This document shows, in pieces, positions 1 to 7,589 of a DNA stretch of 43,758 nucleotides. Position 1 is the stretch's first letter. Every line of letters starts with the position of its first letter. Made by a program: the position numbers and the translations under genes. This stretch comes from Rhodospirillales bacterium (GTDB lineage Bacteria > Pseudomonadota > Alphaproteobacteria > Rhodospirillales > Casp-alpha2): contig JABJGO010000099.1 of assembly GCA_018662225.1 (NCBI GenBank), positions 1 through 43,758 on the forward strand, read 5' to 3'. The notes under the pieces are model-generated. The model saw only the letters and a program-made list of their open reading frames with translations. It did no database searches and was not told where the DNA came from.

Positions 1-770
1 TCGATAGCGACCTCGACCTGAAACGTTCTGGTCAGCGCATCTGCCGTGCGCGAGATGTACCCAATGACACCGGTGTATTGCTTGCCGGATGCGAGTGTTA
101 CCCGAGCGCGTTGTCCGCGCTCTGCCCGCATCACCTCGCGTTCTGTGATTTGCGCCACCACAACGATGGGGTTCAGATCATCAATGCGTATAATGGTGTC
201 GCCGGATTGAACGGATTTACCCTCTTCCACATACAACTCACCCACCACGCCTTCGAATGGCGCCATAATTCTGGTACGAGCGAGTTCAACGCGGGCAATG
301 GCCAACTCGGCATAGGCGGCTGACAGTTCGGCCTGTTCCTCGGCCAATTTGACCTCGGATAAAAACTTATCTTTCGACAGTTTTTCAGCGGCATTGTAGG
401 CGATTTTTCGATAATTGAGCTGAGATTCAGCATCTCGAACACGGGCGTCCCGGCCATCAATCGCCAACCGCACAACCACATCGCCCGTGGTAATTAACTG
501 GCCTTCGCGCACCTTCAGTTCTATCACCTGACCGTCTGTTTCGGCGCGAATATCGATGCTGCGATCAGCCTCCGTGCGGCCAAACAAGCTAATTTCCTGA
601 ATTTTCGGCTGAGCTACACTGCCTTGTACCCGAACGCTGGGCACACTGCTTTCACTGGCCTGGGTAACCGTTTGTGTTGTGGTATCGGATTGTTCAGGAA
701 ATTGACCAGACATAATCCAGCCAACGGCAATAACGGCAATTGCCAACGCGGTGATTTGGCCCCGTTTCAT
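1..770 (-). CDS. RND efflux periplasmic adaptor (HlyD/MFP family), C-terminus cut off by window edge
   Basis: This is the membrane-fusion (adaptor) subunit of a tripartite RND efflux pump, which links the inner-membrane pump to the outer-membrane channel. I translated it by hand from the ATG at 770-768. It opens MKRGQITALAIAVIAVGWIM, a basic start followed by one hydrophobic anchor. A biotinyl/lipoyl-like half follows (SIDIRAETDGQVIELKVREG), then an alpha-hairpin rich in Ala, Glu and Leu. The second lipoyl half is RTRIMAPFEGVVGELYVEEG and the start of the beta-barrel is NPIVVVAQITEREV. About 256 residues are visible and the C-terminus lies off the window. The start overlaps the stop of the upstream padR gene as ATGA (767-770), so the two are probably cotranscribed and translationally coupled. 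The pump subunit is expected beyond the left edge. The family call is firm; the substrate is unknown. Confidence 0.88.
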   Translation of the reverse strand, partial: MKRGQITALAIAVIAVGWIMSGQFPEQSDTTTQTVTQASESSVPSVRVQGSVAQPKIQEISLFGRTEADRSIDIRAETDGQVIELKVREGQLITTGDVVVRLAIDGRDARVRDAESQLNYRKIAYNAAEKLSKDKFLSEVKLAEEQAELSAAYAELAIARVELARTRIMAPFEGVVGELYVEEGKSVQSGDTIIRIDDLNPIVVVAQITEREVMRAERGQRARVTLASGKQYTGVIGYISRTADALTRTFQVEVAI

Positions 771-1300
771 GATTTTTCTCCGCTATGGACTGATGTCAGA
801 AACTGTTCGCGGTTGTCGCTCAGGTGCTTTGCCACCGAGCTGTACATGGTGATCCCCAGCTCCCGGACAAACATTCTGCCCGGTGAAACGCCATCGCATT
901 CTAAACTGGACAGTAACGCCGCATTGTCGGCGAACGCCTTATGGTAATCGTCATAGACCTTTGCCAGATGCTCAGGCTCGATCATCCCGCCAAATAGAAA
1001 TGACACCAAATAGTCTGACCGAATCCGGTCCGGTGTCAGCGGCTGATGGAGTCTGGCTTTCAAATGTGCCTCGCCCGTTTCGGTGATCGTATACATCTTC
1101 TTATCAGGGCGACCGCCCTGACTTTCGGTGCGGCACGTGACGAGGCCTTCATCCAGTGCTTTGGCGAGCGCCGGATAAATCGACCCATATCCCGCCTGAC
1201 AGAAATGGCTGAATGGCCCTTTTTCGAAATACTGCCGAATATCGTAGCCGCTGGCCTCACCCATGGTGAGCACGCCCAGACAAAGTGTTTTTACATCCAT
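767..1300 (-). CDS. PadR family transcriptional regulator
   Basis: A 177-aa PadR-type repressor. The N-terminal winged helix (about residues 5-80) carries typical PadR features: LCLGVLTMGEASGYDIRQ, then YGSIYPALAKALDEGLVT, then the wing GGRPDKKMYTITETGEAHL. The rest matches the helical PadR C-terminal dimerisation domain (Vir_act_alpha_C type). PadR proteins usually repress a neighbouring efflux or detoxification gene until a phenolic or drug ligand binds. Here the gene leads the operon and overlaps an RND adaptor gene by ATGA, so autoregulation of an efflux operon is the natural inference. AT-rich inverted repeats directly upstream (1318-1400) are candidate operators. The ligand cannot be read from sequence. 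Confidence 0.9.
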   Translation of the reverse strand: MDVKTLCLGVLTMGEASGYDIRQYFEKGPFSHFCQAGYGSIYPALAKALDEGLVTCRTESQGGRPDKKMYTITETGEAHLKARLHQPLTPDRIRSDYLVSFLFGGMIEPEHLAKVYDDYHKAFADNAALLSSLECDGVSPGRMFVRELGITMYSSVAKHLSDNREQFLTSVHSGEKS

Positions 1301-1317
1301 GACAAATTCTCATTCCT

Positions 1318-1400
1318 GATATGGAAAACATATATCAAATCGATATATATCAAAGCAACATATAATTCTGCATACCTCATATGGCAAGAACGCATATCAT
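1318..1400. promoter_or_regulatory. AT-rich inverted repeats, candidate PadR operator and divergent promoter
   Basis: The intergenic region between padR and the GFA gene contains ATATATC at 1330-1336 and GATATAT at 1342-1348, a perfect 7-bp inverted repeat with a 5-bp spacer. It also has an ATATG/CATAT pair at about 1379-1396 and several further ATATC/GATAT half-sites. PadR operators are typically AT-rich dyads overlapping the promoter of the regulated operon. The assignment rests on position and symmetry only. Confidence 0.45.
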
Positions 1401-1465
1401 ATCTGTTTGATCGGGATGCCCGGATGTCGTTACCATTGGGGTCTGACTATCGAAGGGAGAAAATC

Positions 1466-1906
1466 ATGAATGACCAAATTACAGGCCAAATCACGGGCCA
1501 GTGCCTGTGCGGCGACGTGGCGTATCAGGTCGAAGGTAAGTTGCGACCCGTGGTCCATTGCTACTGTAGCCAGTGCCGCCGAACCCACGGTGTGATGGGG
1601 CCTTATACGCAGGCCCAGAACGTGGATATCACCTTCACGGCGGAGTCCGGGTTGAAATGGTATCAATCATCCGATCAGGCCGAACGGGGGTTCTGCAACA
1701 CCTGTGGCAGCAGCCTGTTCTGGAAACCCATAGGCGGTGACTATACCAGCATCTCCGCCGGGACCCTGGATCAGCCCACCGGGCTATCGGTCAGCGGTCA
1801 CATATACGTGGGCGACCTACCGGATTTCCATGTCCTACCCGATGATGGCACAGCCCGTTTTGCGGGTACGTCTTCGGGTGATCTGGACGGAGACTTGTCA
1901 TCGTGA
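1466..1906 (+). CDS. GFA family (glutathione-dependent formaldehyde-activating enzyme/CENP-V-like) zinc protein
   Basis: A 146-aa GFA-fold protein. The start is the ATG at 1466 because GAAGGGAGA at 1452-1460 is a good ribosome site and the conserved domain begins right after it. The zinc-ligand pattern is visible: GQCLCGDVAYQV, then HCYCSQCRRTHG, then RGFCNTCGSSLFWKP. Family members include the formaldehyde-glutathione-binding Gfa protein of Paracoccus, but most have no known reaction and the 'formaldehyde-activating' label is often over-applied. In this window, with several enzymes that release formaldehyde from N-methyl groups, a formaldehyde role is possible but unproven. Its stop overlaps the next gene's GTG start (GTGA at 1903-1906), so the two are coupled. 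Confidence 0.82.
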   Translation: MNDQITGQITGQCLCGDVAYQVEGKLRPVVHCYCSQCRRTHGVMGPYTQAQNVDITFTAESGLKWYQSSDQAERGFCNTCGSSLFWKPIGGDYTSISAGTLDQPTGLSVSGHIYVGDLPDFHVLPDDGTARFAGTSSGDLDGDLSS

Positions 1907-2739
1907 GCACCAGCGCCAATATCGTGCCCTTCCCGGCAACGGCGGGGCTGGCATCAATGCCCATGTATACCTTGCCGGAACAGGAAGATGTGGTTGCGGC
2001 CTGGTGGCGGGGGGTCGCGCGTCACATGCGGGCTGCCGGTGCCAGCCGGGCACCTGAATTACTCACCAAACCAGATTCCGTGCTGGAGCATTGGTTAGAT
2101 AAAAATCTGCTGTTCTCACAAACCTGTGGCTTTCCACTGATGTTTTTGCTGGAAGGCCGCGTCCGCATGGTGGCAACGCCCATCTATGATGCACCGGGGT
2201 GCGACGGCCCCACATACCGCAGCATGATTATCGTACCTGAAGACCTGAATGTATCAGACTTGCGCGATTTACGGGGCTTGGACGTGGCCGTAAACGCCCG
2301 CGATTCCCAATCCGGCTTCAATGCCTTGCGCGCCCTTGTGGCCAGCGTGAGCGAGCCGGGTGATCAGTTCTTTGAGCGCACCGTCATGACCGGTGCGCAT
2401 CGGGACAGCCTTAAGGCCGTGCAGGACAAATCCGTTCAATGCGCGGCAATTGATGGGGTAACCCTTGCCCTGCACCAGCGCTACCGACCTGATCTGACGA
2501 ACGGCATTCGCATCCTGTGCGAAACCGAAGCCGCACCGGGCTTGCCGTTTATCACACGGGGGGACGTGACGGATGACGAGTTACAGGCTCTGCGTGAGGG
2601 CCTGTTCGCCGCGTTGGACGATCCTGAATTGAAGCCATTGGCCGACAAGCAACTGCTCACCGGGGCGGCGGCCCTCGAACTTGAAGACTACGCGGTCATT
2701 AAGGAAATGGCCGCCGCCGGTGCGCAAGTAGAACTCTAG
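1903..2739 (+). CDS. PhnD/phosphonate-type substrate-binding-like protein without signal peptide
   Basis: A 278-aa protein with the type II periplasmic-binding fold seen in PhnD/TAXI-like families. Supporting motifs are LLFSQTCGFPLMF, YRSMIIVPEDL, a DLRGLDVAVNARDSQSGFNALR segment and KSVQCAAIDGVTLALHQRY. It starts with GTG at 1903 inside the stop of the GFA gene. The N-terminus (MSTSANIVPFPATAGL) has no signal peptide, lipobox or membrane segment, so the protein as read would stay in the cytoplasm. That is unusual for a binding protein and no permease or ATPase is nearby. It may be a stand-alone sensor or an enzyme-like relative. Downstream is a convergent oxidoreductase gene 3 bp away. Confidence 0.68.
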   Translation: MSTSANIVPFPATAGLASMPMYTLPEQEDVVAAWWRGVARHMRAAGASRAPELLTKPDSVLEHWLDKNLLFSQTCGFPLMFLLEGRVRMVATPIYDAPGCDGPTYRSMIIVPEDLNVSDLRDLRGLDVAVNARDSQSGFNALRALVASVSEPGDQFFERTVMTGAHRDSLKAVQDKSVQCAAIDGVTLALHQRYRPDLTNGIRILCETEAAPGLPFITRGDVTDDELQALREGLFAALDDPELKPLADKQLLTGAAALELEDYAVIKEMAAAGAQVEL

Positions 2740-2742
2740 AGA

Positions 2743-4095
2743 CTAGCTCCAGGGATAAGGGCTGTTCGATACAGGGTGTAGTTTGCCTTCCGCAAAGCGT
2801 GAGAACCGGAACGGCTCAAGCAGAGCAGACCCTTTACCCATGATATCGTCTGCCACCAGCGCGCCCACACCCAGCATCTTAAAGCCGTGGTTTGAATCAG
2901 CGATGAAATAAACGTTCTCACGGAACCGGTCGAATACCGGGAAACTGTCGGGGGTGAAAGAACCGATACCGCCTGATGGCTCTTTGCCAAACAGGTGGCC
3001 TTTGCCTTCAAATCGTTTCTGACAATGGGCCAAAGCTGATGACCACATGTGGGCGAATTCAGGGCCGACCACGAAGTCGGGGCTGGCTGGACCATAGGGA
3101 TCAACAGCAACCTTGTCGGCGTCCTGTTCAACCGGGAACGGCATAGCGCCGCCCTGTACACCGTTGAAGTGGAAATCAGGCTTGTAGTAGATGCCCCATG
3201 GGTCTTCGGAAATGACCGAGCCGTCTTCGTCTGAAATCAACGGCGCGTCGGTATCCACGTGGATCACCGGCGGCATGCCACCTTCGTTGTTTTTCAGGAA
3301 GTTGGGATCAACACCCAGGGTGCCTTCCTGCAAAGACCAGTAAATCCACATATTCACGTCGGAATGCACGGAGCCGTCAGCCCCCTTGATATCCACAGTC
3401 TTGGGCAGGTCCATCATGTCCCAGATGGTCTTGGCCCACGGACCAACGCCGACGATCAGTTCGTCACATTCGATCAGGCCCTTGCTGGTTTCAACGCCGG
3501 ACACGGACTGGCCAGAATACTGGAAACCGGTGACTTCGGTACCGGTCATGATACGCGCGCCGGCCGCTTCGGCTTTTGCAGCCAGACCATACATGGCTTT
3601 GGTGTTGTTGGCGTAACCGCCCTTCTTTTCGTGCAGAACAGAGGTGATGCCCTGGGCCTGCCAGTCATCAAAAATGCCCTTCATGTACTTGGTGCAATCG
3701 TCTTTGCCTTCGATCAGGGCTGAATCGTAACCGATGGCTTTCTGCTGTTCGTAAATTTCACAGATATTCTCGTGCATACCTTCGTGGCTGATCTGCATAT
3801 AGCCGACGGGGTTATAGGAAAACGCTTCCATATCGCTTTCCCACACGGAAACACTGTGCGCCATCAATTCGCGCATGGCGGGTTGATAGTAGTTGTTGCG
3901 CACAACGCCACAGGCAATACCACTGGCACCCGATGCGATACCATCTTTGTCGATGATCAGAATGTCGCAGGCTTCGTCAGTGTTACGGGGCGTCTGGCCC
4001 TTCGCCTTCATATGCTCGCCAAGGTGCCAGGCCGTAGACAGGCCGTGAATGCCCGCGCCTATGATCAGGTATTTTACGCGTGTAGGTGTTGCCAT
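2743..4095 (-). CDS. FAD-dependent amine/amino-acid oxidoreductase (DAO family, sarcosine-oxidase-beta-like)
   Basis: A 450-aa DAO-fold flavoprotein. I chose the ATG at 4095, giving MATPTRVKYL, because GGAGGA lies six bases upstream; an ATG 12 bases further out would sit inside that site. The Rossmann motif is YLIIGAGIHGLSTAWHL at about residues 10-25. A second FAD segment lies near DILIIDKDGIASGASGIACG. The C-terminal FAD region is FIADSNHGFKMLGVGALVAD. Relatives oxidise secondary or tertiary amines such as sarcosine or D-amino acids to an imine. There is no obvious GcvT domain, so released one-carbon would be formaldehyde unless a partner is used. It sits downstream of an amidinotransferase-fold gene on the same strand (135-bp gap). 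The substrate is not resolved. Confidence 0.85.
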   Translation of the reverse strand: MATPTRVKYLIIGAGIHGLSTAWHLGEHMKAKGQTPRNTDEACDILIIDKDGIASGASGIACGVVRNNYYQPAMRELMAHSVSVWESDMEAFSYNPVGYMQISHEGMHENICEIYEQQKAIGYDSALIEGKDDCTKYMKGIFDDWQAQGITSVLHEKKGGYANNTKAMYGLAAKAEAAGARIMTGTEVTGFQYSGQSVSGVETSKGLIECDELIVGVGPWAKTIWDMMDLPKTVDIKGADGSVHSDVNMWIYWSLQEGTLGVDPNFLKNNEGGMPPVIHVDTDAPLISDEDGSVISEDPWGIYYKPDFHFNGVQGGAMPFPVEQDADKVAVDPYGPASPDFVVGPEFAHMWSSALAHCQKRFEGKGHLFGKEPSGGIGSFTPDSFPVFDRFRENVYFIADSNHGFKMLGVGALVADDIMGKGSALLEPFRFSRFAEGKLHPVSNSPYPWS

Positions 4096-4114
4096 GGTGT
4101 CCTCCAAAACTCGA

Positions 4115-4145
4115 ATGCTGAATAAATTATTGCTCTGGGCAAAGA
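4115..4145 (-). promoter_or_regulatory. 31-bp repeated element, copy A, upstream of the FAD oxidoreductase
   Basis: This segment begins ATGCTGA and ends TCTGGGCAAAGA on the plus strand. It is matched by 5318-5348 at 27 of 31 positions without a gap and in the same orientation. It lies 20 bp upstream of the oxidoreductase start codon, so it would be in the leader or promoter. Similarity stops abruptly on both sides. It could be a shared operator/promoter or a leader element; the function is inferred only from placement. Confidence 0.5.
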
Positions 4146-4230
4146 TTGCACTTCAAAACCCCACAACCATTCGCCCATAACGACACCGACTTTACGTTAT
4201 GCGACGCCTATACATGGATTCAGAACGCCA

Positions 4231-5190
4231 CTATTTTTCCCGCGTTAAAACACCTGTAAGGCAGCCAACAGCACCGGCTGCTTTAGACAGCTCATCGACT
4301 GGTGTGGTAATACAGCTAAGGCCGAGTGCCTCATAAAACGACTGAATAGTTGGCGCTTCGGCGACCATAAGAATGCGCCTCGGGCCAAGGGTAACGCAGT
4401 TGATGCCCCTGTTCATTTCGGCTTCGTCTGTGATTGGCAGAAAAGCGACCTGGTATCCGCGATCCTTCAGCAACGATACCAATGCATGCGGTGTGCGCCT
4501 TGGCCATGCAATAGCCAGATCACGATCCATAAATCTGATCATCCCCATGAGATGCATGGTGCCGAAAGGCATATCCACAGCAACGGTTTCTACGCCCTGA
4601 CGAGCCAGCAGATCCGTAACCTGGTCGATACCTTCCTGGTTGGTGCGGTGCCCGCGGCCTATAACGACGGTCTTATCATCCACCCACATAGCGTCCGCAC
4701 CTTCAAAACTGGCTTGGCCGGTGAGCGTTGCAAGAATAGGAACGCCCAGATCGGCCAGTCGGCGGGCAACCAGGCGCTCTTCGCCCGCCCGCGCGCGGGA
4801 TGCCGGGCGGGCGAGAATGACTCCCTCAGGCGTGGAGAACATAAGATCGGCGCAAAACATCAAATTCGGACTAGCCTTACAGTCCGGTTTGATCCGATGA
4901 ACGAAAACACCCTCGGCCTCGAAAGACTCGGCAATGGCGTCGTGTTGGACTTGGGCACGGCCCATATCGAGAGGGGCCAGCATGTTGACCGCCTCAGGAT
5001 CATCCGATGCGGCAATTTCAGGGCCCGGTCGGTGCATGACAACGGCCCTCAGGGTTGCCCATTCGTTGGCGATGCCACAATCAGCCCACAACGAGCCGAT
5101 CTCGGCACGGTGACCCTGTGTGCGCTGTACCCAACCATCGCCTCCATAGGCGGAAGTTCCAAAGGTGCTCGGTGTCTTTTTGTCAGGCAT
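4231..5190 (-). CDS. Amidinotransferase/dimethylarginine dimethylaminohydrolase-fold protein
   Basis: A 319-aa protein of the guanidino-modifying superfamily (arginine deiminase, DDAH, amidinotransferases; COG1834-like). The start ATG at 5190 (MPDKK) is preferred over an in-frame TTG five codons upstream because GGAAG precedes it. Active-site features are recognisable: an Asp in MFCADLMFSTP (about 115), FEGADAMW with Glu163/Asp166, His213 in FGTMHLMGMIRF, and the C-terminal nucleophile region AGAVGCLTGVL with Cys310. The family removes or transfers guanidino or amidino groups from arginine derivatives. With the downstream DAO-type oxidoreductase it could form a route for a methylated guanidino compound, but this is inference. 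The exact substrate (dimethylarginine, guanidinoacetate or other) cannot be told. Confidence 0.8.
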   Translation of the reverse strand: MPDKKTPSTFGTSAYGGDGWVQRTQGHRAEIGSLWADCGIANEWATLRAVVMHRPGPEIAASDDPEAVNMLAPLDMGRAQVQHDAIAESFEAEGVFVHRIKPDCKASPNLMFCADLMFSTPEGVILARPASRARAGEERLVARRLADLGVPILATLTGQASFEGADAMWVDDKTVVIGRGHRTNQEGIDQVTDLLARQGVETVAVDMPFGTMHLMGMIRFMDRDLAIAWPRRTPHALVSLLKDRGYQVAFLPITDEAEMNRGINCVTLGPRRILMVAEAPTIQSFYEALGLSCITTPVDELSKAAGAVGCLTGVLTREK

Positions 5191-5317
5191 TGTAGAGGCT
5201 TCCAAAGAAATAGGGGGATAGGACCTGCATCAGGTATTTCTATAATATAGTCGAAGCGATTGAAGAGCACTCGTAAATACCGGGGTTGCGTACCCCAAAC
5301 AATGCCGCTCAACACAG

Positions 5318-5348
5318 ATGCTGAGTGAATTATTGGTCTGGGCACAGA
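5318..5348 (-). promoter_or_regulatory. 31-bp repeated element, copy B, upstream of the amidinotransferase-fold gene
   Basis: Second copy of the element at 4115-4145, with 27 of 31 identical positions. It lies about 128 bp upstream of the amidinotransferase start codon and in the same orientation as copy A. The AATTATT core and the TCTGGGCA segment are preserved. No other copy was noticed elsewhere in the window by eye. Shared regulation of the two genes is the simplest reading. Confidence 0.5.
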
Positions 5349-5456
5349 AGCCTCTTCTGGTCGTTCATGATCTGTTTAATATCGGCCTGATAGACCTAGC
5401 ATTATTCCCAATCAGGAAGAATGACATTTCATTATCTTCAACAAGGAAATCCAGCC

Positions 5457-6011
5457 ATGTCTATATCCAGCGACCACAATCACGAAACGGAGCAAGAGAC
5501 TGCATCGGCGCCTGAATCCATGAATCGCCGACTGGCACTCCACAAACTCGGCCTTGCCGCAACGGCAGCCTATGCCGCACCTGTGCTCATGTCACTGAGC
5601 ACAGCGTCCGCGTCCGGCGGCGATGGCGATGGTGGTGGTGGTGGTGGCGATGGTGGTGGTTCTGGCGGTGGCTCTGGCGGTGGCTCTGGTGGTGGCTCTG
5701 GTGATGGTGCTGGCGACGGCTCAAGCGGCAATGGCTCTGGCGGCGGCTCTGGTGATGGCTCTAGCGGCAGTGGCTCCGGTGGTGGCTCCGGTGGTGGCTC
5801 TAGTGATGGCGCTGGCGATGGCAGCGGCGATAGTGGAGGCTCTGGTGCTGATGGTGCTGATGGTGCCGACGGTACTGATGGTGCTGATGGTGCTGATGGT
5901 GCTGATGGTGCTGATGGTACTGACGGTACTGACGGTACTGACGGTACTGCTTCCGGAGAAGGCGGCGGCGGTAGTGCAGATGGCGCTGGTACTGGTGGAA
6001 CCGGATTGTAA
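5457..6011 (+). CDS. Tat-signal, Gly/Asp/Ser-repeat secreted protein
   Basis: A 184-aa low-complexity protein. I chose the ATG at 5457, which has AAGGAA at 5443-5448. The N-terminal region holds MNRRLALHKLGLAATAAYAAP followed by VLMSLSTASAS, a twin-arginine-like signal with a hydrophobic core and AxA-type cleavage site, preceded by a 22-residue acidic/His-containing extension. Everything after it is built from Gly, Ser, Asp, Ala and Thr. A GGGSGG-type region (about residues 60-130) leads into tandem GAD/GTD triplets encoded by near-identical 9-nt units (about 5846-5948), a sign of slippage expansion that keeps frame. It is unlikely to fold as a globular enzyme. It could be a cation-binding, matrix or modifiable substrate protein. 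It stands first in a row of same-strand genes with an HprK-like kinase and a PqqD-like protein. Confidence 0.75.
   Translation: MSISSDHNHETEQETASAPESMNRRLALHKLGLAATAAYAAPVLMSLSTASASGGDGDGGGGGGDGGGSGGGSGGGSGGGSGDGAGDGSSGNGSGGGSGDGSSGSGSGGGSGGGSSDGAGDGSGDSGGSGADGADGADGTDGADGADGADGADGTDGTDGTDGTASGEGGGGSADGAGTGGTGL
5846..5948 (+). repeat. In-frame 9-nt tandem repeats (GGTGCTGAT/GGTACTGAC type)
   Basis: Consecutive 9-nt units encode Gly-Ala-Asp or Gly-Thr-Asp, with local runs of identical copies. Unit number changes by multiples of nine would preserve the reading frame, so length polymorphism between strains is expected but on/off phase variation is not. Confidence 0.8.
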
Positions 6012-6113
6012 AACAGTGTCTACAACATAGTCGTTACCAATGTTCGGTGTGATATAGTCATTGAATGAATGCGCTCATACGCGGCGAACACGAAAACAAA
6101 GGGAAGATTAAGG

Positions 6114-6530
6114 ATGAGGAATAATCGATTCTGCACGACATGCAGCGTCTTTGCAATTGGTGCCATTCTGCTTTCAGGATGTGCAGAACTCCTGGACTCT
6201 CTACCGGGGCGTGCTGACGAAATCACAAAAGATGGGTTCGGTGCGATTGCATTTTCGCCGACCACACAACGTTGGCATATTCGATGGAACGCCTCTGATA
6301 GAGATAGAGCCGACACACTCGCCACACAGTACTGTGGTGCGGAAGATTGTTCGGTTGTGCTGCGCTTCGGGCCGGGACAGTGCGGTACATTTTCTTTAGG
6401 AGATAGCGGCGCGTTAGGCATTGGTATAGGCGAAACAGAAGCTGTTACAGAATCTACAGCGCGTGCAGACTGCGCCACATCGGGGCAATCGTGTAAGGTC
6501 GCGCCGATCCGCTGTAACGACCAGTCCTGA
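6114..6530 (+). CDS. DUF4189 domain lipoprotein
   Basis: A 138-aa predicted lipoprotein. The ATG at 6114 has GGGAAG at 6101-6106; translation from further upstream would add a non-conserved tail. The signal peptide ends in the lipobox ILLSGC (Cys about residue 23). The mature part fits DUF4189: GFGAIAFSPTTQRWHIRW, then ALATQYC-like TLATQYCGAEDCSVVLRF, a GQCGTFSLGD segment, and a paired-cysteine end SGQSCKVAPIRC. DUF4189 domains are small, cysteine-paired extracytoplasmic modules of unknown function, sometimes near pathogenicity or envelope genes. Here it sits between a secreted Gly/Asp-rich protein and a PepSY/two-component system, suggesting an envelope role for the locus. Confidence 0.72.
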   Translation: MRNNRFCTTCSVFAIGAILLSGCAELLDSLPGRADEITKDGFGAIAFSPTTQRWHIRWNASDRDRADTLATQYCGAEDCSVVLRFGPGQCGTFSLGDSGALGIGIGETEAVTESTARADCATSGQSCKVAPIRCNDQS

Positions 6531-6549
6531 TTAACATGAAGGTTGTATT

Positions 6550-6915
6550 GTGCTCAACGTTAGGACTCCAAATGTGATTGTATTGGTTGTCGTTGTTTTA
6601 TTATCCTTTCTTACTATGTTTGGGACTCTGGCGGGCGAGATTGATAGCGATCACGACTGGGCTCGCAAGGCAGTCCTGTCCGGCGATGCCGTTCCGTTAG
6701 CCGAAATTATTGCTTCAATTGAAGAAAATTATGACAGTAAGGTTTTCGAGGTAAATCTTGTGAAGAGTGATGATGCCAGCGTGGCATCAATGTACCGTCT
6801 GAAGCTGGTAACCAACGACGGTCGCCTGATTGATCTGCTTGTGGATACCGCGTCTGGATTGCCCGTCGGGATCGGTGGTCAGGGCATCAACGAGGACGAG
6901 GAACGCAACGACTGA
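6550..6915 (+). CDS. PepSY domain-containing membrane-anchored protein
   Basis: A 121-aa protein starting at GTG 6550 with GAAGG just upstream. Residues about 8-29 form one hydrophobic segment (IVLVVVVLLSFLTMFGTLAG), an N-terminal anchor or uncleaved signal. The remainder matches a single PepSY domain: an AVPLAEIIASIEENYDSKVFEVNL helix-strand and the strand pair YRLKLVTNDGRLIDLLVDTASG. PepSY domains occur in peptidase propeptides and, as small proteins encoded just upstream of two-component systems, are thought to modulate sensors or bind ligands outside the membrane. Its TGA overlaps the ATG of the response regulator by one base (TGATG at 6913-6917). Confidence 0.85.
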   Translation: MLNVRTPNVIVLVVVVLLSFLTMFGTLAGEIDSDHDWARKAVLSGDAVPLAEIIASIEENYDSKVFEVNLVKSDDASVASMYRLKLVTNDGRLIDLLVDTASGLPVGIGGQGINEDEERND

Positions 6916-7589
6916 TGAAAATTCTAGTGGTTGAAGATGATCTAAACCTCTCAAACATGCTGGTCAAATTGCTGCAGGATTTCGGATTTGTGTGTGATGT
7001 GGTTTACGATGGTGATGCCGCCTATGAACGGGGATGCACGGAATTCTATGACGCGGCCATTCTCGATCTGGGCCTACCTCAACGAGACGGAATCAGTGTG
7101 TTACAGGGCTGGCGCGACTTTGGTTGTGCCATGCCGGTTCTAATTTTGACCGCCCGTGGCCGTTGGTCGGAAAAATTGGCCGACTTTAATGCTGGCGCCG
7201 ATGATTATGTAACCAAACCCTTCGAGGCGGAAGAAGTTGTTGTGCGTCTTCGCGCGCTCATCCGCCGCAGTGCAGGACACGCAATACCGGAATTGCATAC
7301 TGGCGGGCTTGTTATCAACACGCTGAGTGGTTGCGCAACGGATGGGGGGGTATCTTTAAATTTGACGGGCCTGGAGTTCCGCATGCTGTCCTATTTTATG
7401 CATCACCCAAGTCGCGTCATTAGTCGCACTGAGTTTCTTGAGCATGTGTATGAATCCGAAAGCGACCCCGATTCCAATGTTATCGACGTTATTATTGGTC
7501 GACTGAGGAAGAAGATCAGAAACGCCCGGATCACCACCGTGCGTGGGCAGGGTTTCAGGCTTGATCCATTGGGAATAGAATATGAATAG
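6915..7589 (+). CDS. OmpR/PhoP-family response regulator
   Basis: A 224-aa two-domain regulator. The receiver (1-115) shows MKILVVEDD, the phosphoacceptor Asp51 in AAILDLGLPQRDG, and the conserved Lys in DDYVTKPFEAEEV. The C-terminal winged helix (about 130-220) contains LTGLEFRMLSYFMHHPSRVISRTEFLEHV and the recognition segment SNVIDVIIGRLRKKI. It overlaps the PepSY gene upstream and the histidine kinase downstream (7582-7589), so the three form one coupled unit. The PepSY-RR-HK order is a common PhoPQ/QseBC-like arrangement. Targets are unknown; the flanking secreted proteins are the obvious candidates. Confidence 0.95.
   Translation: MKILVVEDDLNLSNMLVKLLQDFGFVCDVVYDGDAAYERGCTEFYDAAILDLGLPQRDGISVLQGWRDFGCAMPVLILTARGRWSEKLADFNAGADDYVTKPFEAEEVVVRLRALIRRSAGHAIPELHTGGLVINTLSGCATDGGVSLNLTGLEFRMLSYFMHHPSRVISRTEFLEHVYESESDPDSNVIDVIIGRLRKKIRNARITTVRGQGFRLDPLGIEYE

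Noticed and set aside
173-481. Minus-strand ORF of 102 aa inside the RND adaptor gene
   Set aside because: It is out of frame with the adaptor, whose domains are continuous through this region.
1046-1465. N-terminal extension of the GFA gene over the padR gene
   Set aside because: It overlaps padR on the opposite strand and has no family similarity; the ATG at 1466 has a clear ribosome site.
5623-6030. A long hydrophobic reading frame (Val/Leu/Ala-rich) over the Gly/Asp repeat gene
   Set aside because: It is the +1 frame of the same GGT/GCT/GAT repeat; repeated codons automatically give an open hydrophobic frame. The signal peptide and ribosome site support the other frame.
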